From Halorubrum sp. BOL3-1 (GTDB lineage Archaea; Halobacteriota; Halobacteria; Halobacteriales; Haloferacaceae): a stretch of DNA of 64,000 bases. This document shows, piece by piece, positions 43,872-51,868 of the stretch (positions are counted from its first letter, which is position 1; each line of letters starts with the position of its first letter). Position numbers and translations under genes: made by a program. Location of the stretch: the NCBI RefSeq assembly GCF_004114375.1, contig NZ_CP034692.1, forward strand, positions 2,790,001 to 2,854,000, read 5' to 3'. A model generated the notes under the pieces. That model had not been told where the DNA came from. It made no database searches and was given only the letters and a program-made list of their open reading frames with translations.

Positions 43872-44404
43872 GGTGGCGCGTGCCTGCGAACGCCCGCAGG
43901 GCGTGAGGAGCACGCGTGAGGGACGCCGCGAGCGCCTGCTAAGGCGCGAGCGGCGAGGCTGGGGAGGCGTGAGGTGCGGTCGTCGTGCGTTCCCGCGAGC
44001 AGCGTGGCGCTCCGCGCCACGAGTAGCCGGCCTAGACGCCGGCGACGAAGCGAGCGGGAGCACGGAAGTCGCAGCCCGCGCAGCGAAGCGAGCAGGAACG
44101 TCTTCCGGTAGTGCGGGGCGGGGGCGGGATTCGAAGGGGCAGTCGCAAGGCGGGCGCAGGAGATGTAAGGACCGCAGAGAGCGAACGAAGTGAGCGGCTG
44201 AGGACCGCAGCGAGCGTGCGCCCGCCTTGCGACTGTGGCTTCGGTGGTGTTCGTGTCGGTCGGCGGTTTATAAACGGAACCAACGTAGTACAGCCGAGCG
44301 ACTGTGGCTTCGGCGGTGTTCGTCGTCGACCTGTACGCAACTGGTTATAAACTAACGACCGCGGATCCGGCGGTGTTCTCCGCGGTGGCACCGGTTATTT
44401 ATAA
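43872..44404 (+). repeat. Interspersed structured element, copy F, with three tail units
   Basis: Starts GGTGGCGCG. Stem I apex is ACGCCC/GGGCGT with a GCA loop, a compensatory change from GCGCCC/GGGCGC. Stem II is CGCCGC-GA-GCGCC, TGCTAA loop, GGCGC-GA-GCGGCG. A 145-base insertion with its own hairpin (CGTGGCGC/GCGCCACG) precedes stem III, which pairs 44132-44158 with 44217-44243. Tail units repeat GGNGGTGTTC at 44243, 44312 and 44369, each followed by a TATA-like core (44266-44275, 44343-44352, 44395-44404). It fills the gap between the Cdc48 and endA genes. Confidence 0.85.
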
Positions 44405-44488
44405 ATGCCCACTCATCCAAACCGATTCGTTCCGGGCCCGCGGTGTCCGACCGCAACCCCCTTCCCTCGGCCGCCCGGGGTGACGGGT

Positions 44489-45625
44489 ATGCAACCGACG
44501 GGACACCTGCGGGACGACGCGGTCCGCGTCGGCGGGGACGCGCGCCAGCGCTTCTACGACGGCCGGGGGTACGGGCGACCGCTCGACGGCAACGAGATCG
44601 CGCTCTCGCGGGTCGAGGCGGCGCATCTGCTGTTCCGCGGCGACCTCTCCGGAATTGAACTGGACGACAGTTCCAGCCCCGTCGGGTTCGAGCGCTTCTT
44701 TGTCGCGAGCGCGGCCGCCGCCGACCGCTTTTCGGTCCGCTTCCTCGTCTACTCCGACCTCCGCGACCGCGGCTTCTACCTCTCGCCCGCCCGCGACCCG
44801 TGGCCGGGCGGGAGCGACGCGCCGAGCGACGCGGTCGACTTCGTCGCCTACGAGCGCGGGCAGACTCCCGACACGGGACGGGTGATGTACCCGATCCAGG
44901 TCGTCGGCGAGCGCGAGTCCGTCGCCGCCGCGGGACTCGCCGGACGCACTCTCGCGGTCGTCGACGAGGAGTCCGACATCACCTACTTCGCGGCCGAGGG
45001 CGGCGCGATCGAGGGCGCGACCGACTACGAGCCGCCGACCGACCTGACCGGCGTGCTCCTCGCCGACCGCGTCGTCGTCTGGGACGCTCCCGACGGGTTC
45101 TACGAGCGCGGCTTCTACGGCCGACCGCTCACCGGACGGGCCGCCGACGTCGAGGGCGCGCTCCAGCTCTCCCTCGTCGAGGCCGCGTCGCTGGCCGCGG
45201 ACGGCCGGCTGTCGCTGTCGGCCTCGGTGGGAGACTCGGCGGGAAACCCTCACGCCTCCGCCGCCGCCCGGGTCGTCGCCCGCGGCCGCGACGTGGAGGG
45301 CGAGCGCTTCGACCGTCGGCTCGCGGTGTACGGACGCCTCCGCGCGGCCGACGCGGTCCCGAAGACCGGGTTCAAGTTCGGCGCCGACTTCCGGACGTAC
45401 CTCGACGTGGAGACGGTCGAGGACCTCCCGCACTCCGAACACCTCGTGCGGGTCGTCGAGGGCGACCACCGTTTCTCGCCCCGCGAGCTGTCGCTCGACG
45501 TGCGGCTCGCGGGCGGCGTCCGCAAGGAGATGGTGTTCGCGCTGACCCGCGGGAACGGGGAGACGATCGGTGAGGTCGACGGCGCCCCGATCGAGTGGGT
45601 ATCTGTCGACCGGCTGACGCCCTGA
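44489..45625 (+). CDS. endA: tRNA-intron endonuclease
   Basis: Cuts introns out of pre-tRNA at the bulge-helix-bulge, leaving the ends that RtcB joins. 378 residues, the fused double-domain type found in haloarchaea: FYDGRGYGRPLDGNEIALS and FYERGFYGRPLTG mark the two repeated N-domains, of which the second is followed by the catalytic half. Catalytic Tyr, His and Lys are in FRTYLDVE/PHSEHLVRVVE/VRKEMVFALT. An in-frame ATG at 44405 exists, but family similarity begins at MQPTGHLRDD. The likely TATA (44397-44404) is donated by the last tail unit of copy F. Confidence 0.92.
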   Translation: MQPTGHLRDDAVRVGGDARQRFYDGRGYGRPLDGNEIALSRVEAAHLLFRGDLSGIELDDSSSPVGFERFFVASAAAADRFSVRFLVYSDLRDRGFYLSPARDPWPGGSDAPSDAVDFVAYERGQTPDTGRVMYPIQVVGERESVAAAGLAGRTLAVVDEESDITYFAAEGGAIEGATDYEPPTDLTGVLLADRVVVWDAPDGFYERGFYGRPLTGRAADVEGALQLSLVEAASLAADGRLSLSASVGDSAGNPHASAAARVVARGRDVEGERFDRRLAVYGRLRAADAVPKTGFKFGADFRTYLDVETVEDLPHSEHLVRVVEGDHRFSPRELSLDVRLAGGVRKEMVFALTRGNGETIGEVDGAPIEWVSVDRLTP

Positions 45626-45678
45626 GGTCCGTCCGAACGAGCAGAAGGCTTTTTTGACGCCTCGCCCTCCTCGCACCC

Positions 45679-46281
45679 ATGCCGCTGCCCTCCGCGTCCG
45701 AGTCCGAACCGAGCGCGTACGACATCTCCACCGTGGACCTCAGCGACGACCGCTACGAGGTGAAACAGTCGATGGTGCGGAACAAGTACGCCGTCCGCGA
45801 CGGCGCCGGGAACGTCGTCTTGCGCGGGAAACAGAAGATGTTCAAGCTGAAAGAGGAGTTCCCGTTCGTCACCGGCGACGACGAGGACGCCTTCTCGGTG
45901 AAGGCGGGCGGCATCGTGGACGTCGGAGGCAACTACGCGATCATCGACGCGGGCACCGGCGAGGAGGTCGTCGTCTTGGACGAGGACTACTCGCTGTTCG
46001 TCGAGAACTGGACGGTCCGCGACCCCGAGACGGGCGAGGCGCTGGCGACGATCCGGTCGAAGAACAAGCTCCTCTCGGCGCTCCGGCACCTCGTCTCGGC
46101 GGCGAACTTCGTCCCGAACAAGTACGAGATATTCGACGCCGACGGCGGCCACGTCGGCGACATCGAGGGGAAGTTCTCACTGCGTGACGCCTACACGGTC
46201 ACCGTCGACGACGCGAGCGACGTGCCGAAGGAGGCCGTGGTCGCGGCGGCGTGCGTCCTTGACGCCCTCGAAAACAAGTAG
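45679..46281 (+). CDS. LURP-one-related (tubby-like) protein
   Basis: 200-residue beta-barrel of the LOR/DUF567 family. YEVKQSMVRNKYAVRDGAG, VVLRGKQKMFKLKEEF, ENWTVRDPETGEALATIRSK and NKYEIFDADGGHVGDIEGKF repeat the strand pattern of the tubby-like fold, which in eukaryotes binds membrane lipids. A Ser/Glu-rich N-terminus of about 15 residues precedes it. Function in archaea unknown. Confidence 0.83.
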   Translation: MPLPSASESEPSAYDISTVDLSDDRYEVKQSMVRNKYAVRDGAGNVVLRGKQKMFKLKEEFPFVTGDDEDAFSVKAGGIVDVGGNYAIIDAGTGEEVVVLDEDYSLFVENWTVRDPETGEALATIRSKNKLLSALRHLVSAANFVPNKYEIFDADGGHVGDIEGKFSLRDAYTVTVDDASDVPKEAVVAAACVLDALENK

Positions 46282-46489
46282 CGACGTGCGCGGTCCCGGC
46301 GGAAACGGCGATACGAGCTCCGATCTACGCCGTGATCTCTTCGAGTGAACGAGCGGAGACCGCTCGGTCATATCCGTAGAACGAAGCGGGATAGAAATGC
46401 TCTACAGGCGGTAGCGAGGCGGAGAGAGGCATCGTACTCTCTGATCACCGATACGTTCTTGTGCCGAGACTGGCACGAGTATAGATATC

Positions 46490-46708
46490 ATGGGATACGG
46501 TATTTTCGACGCGATATTCGAGATACTGTTCGAGGCGCTGTTCGAGTTCGTTCCGAACGTCGTGTTGGGAGCGATCGCGTTGGTCGTCGGTCTCGTGACG
46601 GCGGCCGTCGGGATCGCGACGCTGGGCGAGCCGGGGCTGACGGGTGAAGCGCTGACGGTCGTCGGCCTGTCGGTGGTGGCCGGCGTCCTGATCCTCCGGC
46701 GTCGGTAG
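46490..46708 (+). CDS. Small two-helix membrane protein
   Basis: 72 residues. An amphipathic, Phe-rich start (MGYGIFDAIFEILFEALFEF) leads into VVLGAIALVVGLVTAAVGIA and TVVGLSVVAGVLILRRR, two membrane helices with a basic C-terminal end. Gene-like codon use begins at the ATG. Family not recognised; the intergenic DNA before it (46282-46489) is less GC-rich and shows no other gene. Confidence 0.65.
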   Translation: MGYGIFDAIFEILFEALFEFVPNVVLGAIALVVGLVTAAVGIATLGEPGLTGEALTVVGLSVVAGVLILRRR

Positions 46709-46737
46709 CGGGTTCGGGTCGATCGCGACCGGCCCGC

Positions 46738-48111
46738 TCACTCCCCGCTTCCGAGTCTCGTCTCCCCGACCGCGTCGTGGCCTTCGATAACTTCGGTCCC
46801 GCCCATGTACGGGCGCAGCGCCTCGGGGACGGTGACGGTGCCGTCGTCGTTCTGGTAGTACTCCAGGATAGCGACGACGATCCGCGGGACCGCGAGCCCG
46901 GAGCCGTTCAGGGTGTGGAGGAACTCCGCGGACTCGTGGTGCTCCTCGCGGTACTGAATCTGCGCGCGGCGCGCCTGGAAGTCCTCGAAGTTCGAGACCG
47001 AGGAGACCTCCAGCCAGCGGCCGCCCTGCTCGGGACCCTCGTCCATGTCGTCGCCGGGCGCCCACACCTCGATGTCGTACTTCTTCGCCTGCGTGAAGCC
47101 GAGGTCGCCGGTACACATCTCCAGGATGCGGTAGGGTAACTCGAGGCGCCGCAACACCTCCTCGGCCTCGTCGACGAGCCCCTCGAAGCGCTCGTCGCTC
47201 TCCTCGGGGCGGACGAAGTTCACCATCTCCACCTTATTGAACTGGTGGACCCGGACGATCCCGCGCGTCTCGGTGCCGTGTTCGCCCGCCTCCTGCCGGA
47301 AGTTCGGCGTGTACGCCTGGTACTTCAGCGGGAGGTCCTCGTCGAGCAGGATCTCGTCGCGGTGGAGGTTCGTGACGGGCACCTCCGCGGTCGGGAGCAG
47401 CCAGAGGTCGTCGTCGTCGTACTCCTCCTCGTTGGTGCCCTCAACGCGGTAGGCGTCCTCCGTGAACTTCGGGAGCTGGCCGGTGCCGCGCATCGACGCG
47501 GAGTTGACCGGGACCGGCGGGAACACGTCTTCGTACCCCTGCTCGCGGTGGACGTCGAGCATGAACTGGATCAGCGCGTGTTCGAGTCGGGCGCCGTCGC
47601 CCTTCGCGACGTAGAACCCGCCGCCGGCGACCTTGGCGCCCCGCTCGAAGTCGAGGATTTCGAGGTCCTCACCGAGGTCGTAGTGCGGCTCCACGTCGGC
47701 GGGCAGCCCCCGGAGGTCGTCGAACCCCTCGCGGCGCAGCTCGACGTTTTCGGACTCGTCTTCGCCAACCGGCACGGAGTCTTGGGGTATCTGCGGCAGT
47801 TCGAGTAAGGACTCCTCCAGTTCGGCCTCCAGCTCGTCGGCGCGCTCCTCGATCTCTTGGAGCTCCGATTTGATCTTCTGGGAGCGCTCGATCGCTTCCT
47901 GGGCCGCCTCCTCGTCGCCAGCCTGTTTCAGCTCACCGATCTCGGAGGAGACCTCGTTGCGCTCGTGGCGCAGGTCGTCGCCGCGCTGTTTCAGCTCCCG
48001 CCACTCCTCGTCGACGTCGAGTATCCGGTCGAGGTCGACGTCGACGCCCTTGTTCGCGAGCGCCTCGCGGACGACCTCGGGGTTCTCCCGGACGAACTGT
48101 CGAGACAGCAT
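46738..48111 (-). CDS. serS: Seryl-tRNA synthetase
   Basis: Class II synthetase of the common bacterial/eukaryal-like type, 457 residues. The N-terminal antiparallel coiled coil (about 35-105, [20 protein letters not shown] onward) contacts the long variable arm of tRNA-Ser. Motif 2 is [20 protein letters not shown], motif 3 [18 protein letters not shown] at 48111 ([18 protein letters not shown]) is the standard N-terminus; the upstream in-frame extension is not conserved-looking. Confidence 0.95.
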   Translation of the reverse strand: MLSRQFVRENPEVVREALANKGVDVDLDRILDVDEEWRELKQRGDDLRHERNEVSSEIGELKQAGDEEAAQEAIERSQKIKSELQEIEERADELEAELEESLLELPQIPQDSVPVGEDESENVELRREGFDDLRGLPADVEPHYDLGEDLEILDFERGAKVAGGGFYVAKGDGARLEHALIQFMLDVHREQGYEDVFPPVPVNSASMRGTGQLPKFTEDAYRVEGTNEEEYDDDDLWLLPTAEVPVTNLHRDEILLDEDLPLKYQAYTPNFRQEAGEHGTETRGIVRVHQFNKVEMVNFVRPEESDERFEGLVDEAEEVLRRLELPYRILEMCTGDLGFTQAKKYDIEVWAPGDDMDEGPEQGGRWLEVSSVSNFEDFQARRAQIQYREEHHESAEFLHTLNGSGLAVPRIVVAILEYYQNDDGTVTVPEALRPYMGGTEVIEGHDAVGETRLGSGE

Positions 48112-48199
48112 TTGACGGCAGTTCCGCGGGGCGACCCAAAACCGTATCGGAGCGTCGGCAGCGAGTGACACGGTCGGTCGCGGGCGCCGTCGACGTCGG

Positions 48200-48349
48200 T
48201 CAGGGGAGCGTCCTGACGCTCGTGTACAGCATGAACAGCGCGAGCGCGGCGACGACGACCCCCATCACGCGGATCAGCGGGATCCGCGTGTCGCTCGGTT
48301 CGATCGTCCCCGTCGAGCCGTCCGCGGATCCCAGGTTCCATCGGGTCAT
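48200..48349 (-). CDS. Very small single-pass membrane protein
   Basis: 49 residues from ATG at 48349 ([20 protein letters not shown]), ending in a single helix [18 protein letters not shown]. An ATG 21 bases upstream would add MAAFPRR. Short but with gene-like composition and a clear membrane helix; located between serS and the next membrane gene on the same strand. Function unknown. Confidence 0.55.
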   Translation of the reverse strand: MTRWNLGSADGSTGTIEPSDTRIPLIRVMGVVVAALALFMLYTSVRTLP

Positions 48350-48554
48350 TCGACGGGGGAACGCCGCCATCGCCAGCGCGCCGCCGGCGACGAGGAGGGG
48401 GCGACGGCGAAGAACAGCCCGAAGGGAGCGGGGAATATACCTGAGCCTACGACGCGACCGCCACGAAAACCTTACACCGCCGAGCGTGTCCGGGGGAGAC
48501 CGCGACCGGTTCGAGCGCCGTCGCCGGTTGCCGGTCGGGGTCGGAGCGCCGTGC

Positions 48555-49082
48555 TCAGTACCCGCCCGGCAGCGCCATGCCGACCGCGAGCGCGACCAGC
48601 GGCACCGCGGCGACGACCGCGTACCACAGCCCGGCGGCCACCAGGACCCCCCAGGTCCCCGGACCGTACCCGGTCGGGTCCCAGTCGATCCCGAGCCGCG
48701 GGAGGCCGAGTACCGCGAGCGCCGGAGCGACGAGTCCGGCGATGACCCCGCCGAACAGCGCGGTGTCGAGGAACCCCTCGCTCCAGCCGGGGCCCGCCGA
48801 GTCGACGAGCGCGACGGTGAGGGCGACGCCGGCGATGTACGGGACCGAGAGGCCGACCGCGACGCCGACGTAGGAGGGCAGGAGCCGGCCGGCCGGGGGG
48901 AGCACGCGGAACAGCGCTCGGAGACGCTCGGCAGCGAGGAACGGCGCGCACAGCCCGGCGGCGACGAGTCCGGGGAACAGGAACAGCGCCAGCGTCCACA
49001 GCCACTCGACGACCGCGGCGGCGGCCGTCGCGGCCGAGAGGGAGGCGGCGGGGTCGACGACCGCGGAGAGGGCAGAAACCAT
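48555..49082 (-). CDS. Multi-pass membrane protein of unknown function
   Basis: 175 residues with four or five hydrophobic helices: WLWTLALFLFPGLVAAGLCA, YVGVAVGLSVPYIAGVALTV, LFGGVIAGLVAPALAVLGL and WGVLVAAGLWYAVVAAVPLV. IDWDPTGYGPGTWG is a conserved-looking exposed loop. ATG at 49082 is preferred over one at 49112 because hydrophobic protein begins there. Divergent from pyrC. Confidence 0.68.
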   Translation of the reverse strand: MVSALSAVVDPAASLSAATAAAAVVEWLWTLALFLFPGLVAAGLCAPFLAAERLRALFRVLPPAGRLLPSYVGVAVGLSVPYIAGVALTVALVDSAGPGWSEGFLDTALFGGVIAGLVAPALAVLGLPRLGIDWDPTGYGPGTWGVLVAAGLWYAVVAAVPLVALAVGMALPGGY

Positions 49083-49177
49083 GTGCGACGGCGCGTCGCG
49101 GGCGACAAACATCTTGTGGTGGCGGGGGCGACCGCCTCGCGCGCCGCCGGGCCGACGGCGATCCGGAACCGCCAGCG

Positions 49178-49185
49178 TTTATCCC
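49178..49185 (+). promoter_or_regulatory. TATA box of pyrC
   Basis: TTTATCCC, 25-32 bases before the ATG at 49210. Confidence 0.6.
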
Positions 49186-49209
49186 ACGCGCCGCGAGCGA
49201 GAGACAACG

Positions 49210-50556
49210 ATGCTCATCACGGGCGCGACGCTGGCTGACGGCCGGGTTCGAGACGTTCGGATCGGCAACGACGGACGGATCGACGCGGTCGCGCAGGGGC
49301 TGGGCGCCGACGCCGGCGAGCGCGTCCTCGAAGCGCGGGGGAGGCACCTCCTGCCGGGCGCGGTCGACGTCCACGTCCACTTCCGCGAGCCGGGCGGGAG
49401 CCACAAGGAGACGTGGGAGTCGGGGTCGCGAAGCGCGGCCGCGGGCGGCGTCACGACCGTCGTCGACCAGCCGAACACCGACCCGCCGACCGTCGACGGC
49501 GACGCGTTCGACGAGAAGGCGGACCTGTCGGCCGGCTCGCTCGTCGACTACGGGATCAACGGCGGCGTGACGCCCGACTGGGACCCCGAGAGCCTGTTCG
49601 AGCGCCCCCTGTTCGCGCTCGGGGAGGTGTTCCTCGCGGACTCGACGGGCGACATGGGGATCGACGGCGACCTGTTCGCGGACGCGCTCGACGAGGCGGC
49701 CGCCCGCGACGTCCTGGTCACCGTCCACGCCGAGGACGCGACGCTGTTCGACGAGGGCGCACTCGACGGCGACCTCGGCGGGACCGGCACGGCCGCGACC
49801 GCGGACGCGTGGTCGGCGTACCGGACCGCCGACGCGGAGATCGCCGCGGTCGAGCGCGCGCTCGACGCGGCCGCCGACCGCGACGCGCGGGTCCACGTCG
49901 CACACACCTCGACGCCGGAGGCGGTCGACGCGGTCGTCGAGAGCCGCGAGGACCGCGACGCGGCCGAGGCGCGCGACGTGACCTGCGAGGTGACGCCGCA
50001 CCACCTGTTCCTCTCCCGCGAGCGGGCGCGGTCGCTGGGGACGTTCGGGCGGATGAACCCGCCGCTCCGCTCCGAGTCGCGCCGCGAGGCCCTGTTCGCG
50101 CGGCTCGCCGCCGGGGACGTCGACGTCGTCGCGACCGACCACGCGCCCCACGCCGTCGACGAGAAGCGGCGAGGGCTGGTCGACGCGCCGAGCGGCGTCC
50201 CCGGCGTCGAGACGCTCTACCCGCTGCTCCTCGAATCGGCCCGGAAGGGGGAATTATCGCTCGAACGCGTCCGCGACGTCGTCGCCGCGAACCCGGCCGA
50301 GACGTTCGGACTCGACCGCAAGGGGCGGGTCGTCGAGGGGTACGACGCCGACCTCGTCCTCGTCGACGCGGCCGACCCGCGGGAGATCGAGGCCGCCGCG
50401 CTCCACAGCGCCTGCGCGTGGACCCCGTTCGAGGGGCTCCGCGGCGTCTTCCCCGAGGTCACCCTCGTCCGCGGCGAGGTCGTCTACGAGCGCGACCCGG
50501 CGACCGGGGCGGCGTCGTTCGGCGACCCGGTCGGGCGAAACGTCCGAGAGTCGTAG
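49210..50556 (+). CDS. pyrC: Dihydroorotase
   Basis: Cyclises carbamoyl-aspartate to dihydroorotate in pyrimidine synthesis. 448 residues, amidohydrolase barrel. Zinc ligands are in VDVHVHFREPG, VTVHAEDAT, VHVAHTSTPEA and the Asp of VATDHAPHAVDEK; substrate residues in FGRMNPPLRS. Where hydantoinases have a carbamylated Lys and many type I dihydroorotases an Asp, this protein has Glu (ALGEVFLADSTG). Dihydropyrimidinase or allantoinase are less likely given FREPG and NPPLR. Confidence 0.92.
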   Translation: MLITGATLADGRVRDVRIGNDGRIDAVAQGLGADAGERVLEARGRHLLPGAVDVHVHFREPGGSHKETWESGSRSAAAGGVTTVVDQPNTDPPTVDGDAFDEKADLSAGSLVDYGINGGVTPDWDPESLFERPLFALGEVFLADSTGDMGIDGDLFADALDEAAARDVLVTVHAEDATLFDEGALDGDLGGTGTAATADAWSAYRTADAEIAAVERALDAAADRDARVHVAHTSTPEAVDAVVESREDRDAAEARDVTCEVTPHHLFLSRERARSLGTFGRMNPPLRSESRREALFARLAAGDVDVVATDHAPHAVDEKRRGLVDAPSGVPGVETLYPLLLESARKGELSLERVRDVVAANPAETFGLDRKGRVVEGYDADLVLVDAADPREIEAAALHSACAWTPFEGLRGVFPEVTLVRGEVVYERDPATGAASFGDPVGRNVRES

Positions 50557-50568
50557 TCGCTCGTGGGT

Positions 50569-50634
50569 CGTCGGTGCCGCACCGGGACCGTTGGTGCCGT
50601 ACCGAGGTCGTCGGTGCCGCACCGGGATCGTCGG
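50569..50634. repeat. 20-bp tandem repeat, 3.3 units
   Basis: Units at 50569-50588, 50589-50608 and 50609-50628 plus six bases share CGTCGGTGCCGCACCGGGAY; the middle unit differs at four positions. Each unit contains the near-palindrome CGGTGCCGCACCG. It begins 12 bases after the pyrC stop. It may be a variable-number repeat or a terminator series. Confidence 0.8.
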
Positions 50635-50694
50635 CCCTGCGCGGGCGACGCTGAGAGCCGAACTCCGCCGAGACGGACGGCCGGCGGCGGAACG

Positions 50695-50727
50695 CATATG
50701 ACGTTGCTCTCCGTAGCCGAGTCATAT
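50695..50727. promoter_or_regulatory. Inverted repeat upstream of the moxR operon
   Basis: ATATGAC (50696-50702) and GTCATAT (50721-50727) are 7-bp inverted arms 18 bases apart, about 70-100 bases before the moxR ATG. The right arm overlaps the only TATA-like sequence in the region. Candidate operator. Confidence 0.4.
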
Positions 50728-50797
50728 CGATGATCACGGGGAACATTCGCACGGTCGCATCCGGACGGGCAACCGACCCGGACGAGACCGACCCGCC

Positions 50798-51805
50798 ATG
50801 ACGGACCCCGGGGAGTCGGGATCGGTCGGGACGGGTCCCGCGGAGTCGGCCGACGGCGACGCGGACGCCGCCCGAGGCACCGTCGGTTCCGCGGCCGACG
50901 TCGCCGCTCTCGCGGACCGGATCGCGACCGAGGTCGGGGGCGTTATCGTCGGCAAGCGGGAGGCGGTCGAGCACGTCCTCGTCACCGTGCTGGCGCGCGG
51001 CCACCTCCTCGTCGAGGACGTGCCCGGCGTCGGGAAGACGACGCTCGCGAAGTCGGTCGCGCGCTCGATCGACGGCTCGTTCAAGCGCGTCCAGTTCACG
51101 CCCGACCTCCTCCCTTCCGACGTCACCGGGGTCAACGTGTTCAACCGCCGGACCGACGAGTTCGACTTCCAGCCCGGACCGGTGTTCGCGAACGTCGTCC
51201 TCGGCGACGAGATCAATCGCGCCCCGCCGAAGACGCAGTCGGCGCTGCTGGAGGGGATGGAGGAGAACCAGGTGACCACCGACGGGACGACCCGCGAGCT
51301 GCCGGACCCGTTCTGCGTGATCGCGACCCAGAACGACGTCGAGCCGGGACAGACCTACGAGCTGCCGGTCGCGGAGGTCGACCGCTTCACGAAGAAGATA
51401 CGGCTCGGCTACCCGGACACCGAGGAGGAGACGGAGATCCTCGGGCGGCTCGCCGACGATCACCCGATCGACGACGTCGAACCCGTCGCGACCGTCGCGG
51501 ACGTCCGCCGCGCCCGCGAGGTCGTCGGCGGGATCGAGGCCTCGGAAGCGGTCCGGGAGTACGTGGCTCGGATCGCGGTGTTCACCCGTCGGAACGCCGC
51601 GCTCGGGGCGAGTCCGCGCGGGAGCCTCGCGCTGATCCGGGCCTCGCAGGCCCGCGCCGCGCTCGACGGCCGCGGATACGTGATCCCCGACGACGTTCAG
51701 GCGGAGGCGCCGACCGTGCTCTCGCATCGAATTCGGACCGAGTCTGGCGGGACGGGCGGCGCCGACATCGTCGACGACGCGCTCGACCGGATCCGGGTGG
51801 AGTGA
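50798..51805 (+). CDS. moxR: MoxR-family AAA+ ATPase
   Basis: 335-residue chaperone-like ATPase. Walker A is VEDVPGVGKTTLAKS, Walker B VVLGDEINRAPPKTQ, sensor 1 VIATQNDVE, and TYELPVAEVDRF is a MoxR signature. The first 30 residues are acidic and disordered. First gene of a moxR-DUF58-transglutaminase operon, a widespread arrangement thought to mature or assemble exported protein complexes. The start is the ATG after a short intergenic region. Confidence 0.93.
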   Translation: MTDPGESGSVGTGPAESADGDADAARGTVGSAADVAALADRIATEVGGVIVGKREAVEHVLVTVLARGHLLVEDVPGVGKTTLAKSVARSIDGSFKRVQFTPDLLPSDVTGVNVFNRRTDEFDFQPGPVFANVVLGDEINRAPPKTQSALLEGMEENQVTTDGTTRELPDPFCVIATQNDVEPGQTYELPVAEVDRFTKKIRLGYPDTEEETEILGRLADDHPIDDVEPVATVADVRRAREVVGGIEASEAVREYVARIAVFTRRNAALGASPRGSLALIRASQARAALDGRGYVIPDDVQAEAPTVLSHRIRTESGGTGGADIVDDALDRIRVE

Positions 51806-51816
51806 CCCGACAGTGA

Positions 51817-51868
51817 CGCCGACCCTTCCCCCACACCGATGACACCGACCCTACTCCCACACCGATGA
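51817..51868 (+). repeat. 26-bp tandem duplication at the DUF58 start
   Basis: Bases 51817-51842 and 51843-51868 are near-identical (about three differences) and each ends in CACACCGATGA. The second ATG (51865) starts the DUF58 gene. The first (51839) opens a nine-codon frame whose TGA overlaps that start. Confidence 0.75.

Noticed and set aside
43873..44193. Arg/Gly-rich open frames reading [12 protein letters not shown] peptides in element copies
   Set aside because: They follow the repeat, not protein constraint: stems vary in a pairing-preserving way that scrambles the peptide, and length and frame differ between copies.
50569..50634. CRISPR array
   Set aside because: The repeats abut with no spacers and units are only 20 bp.
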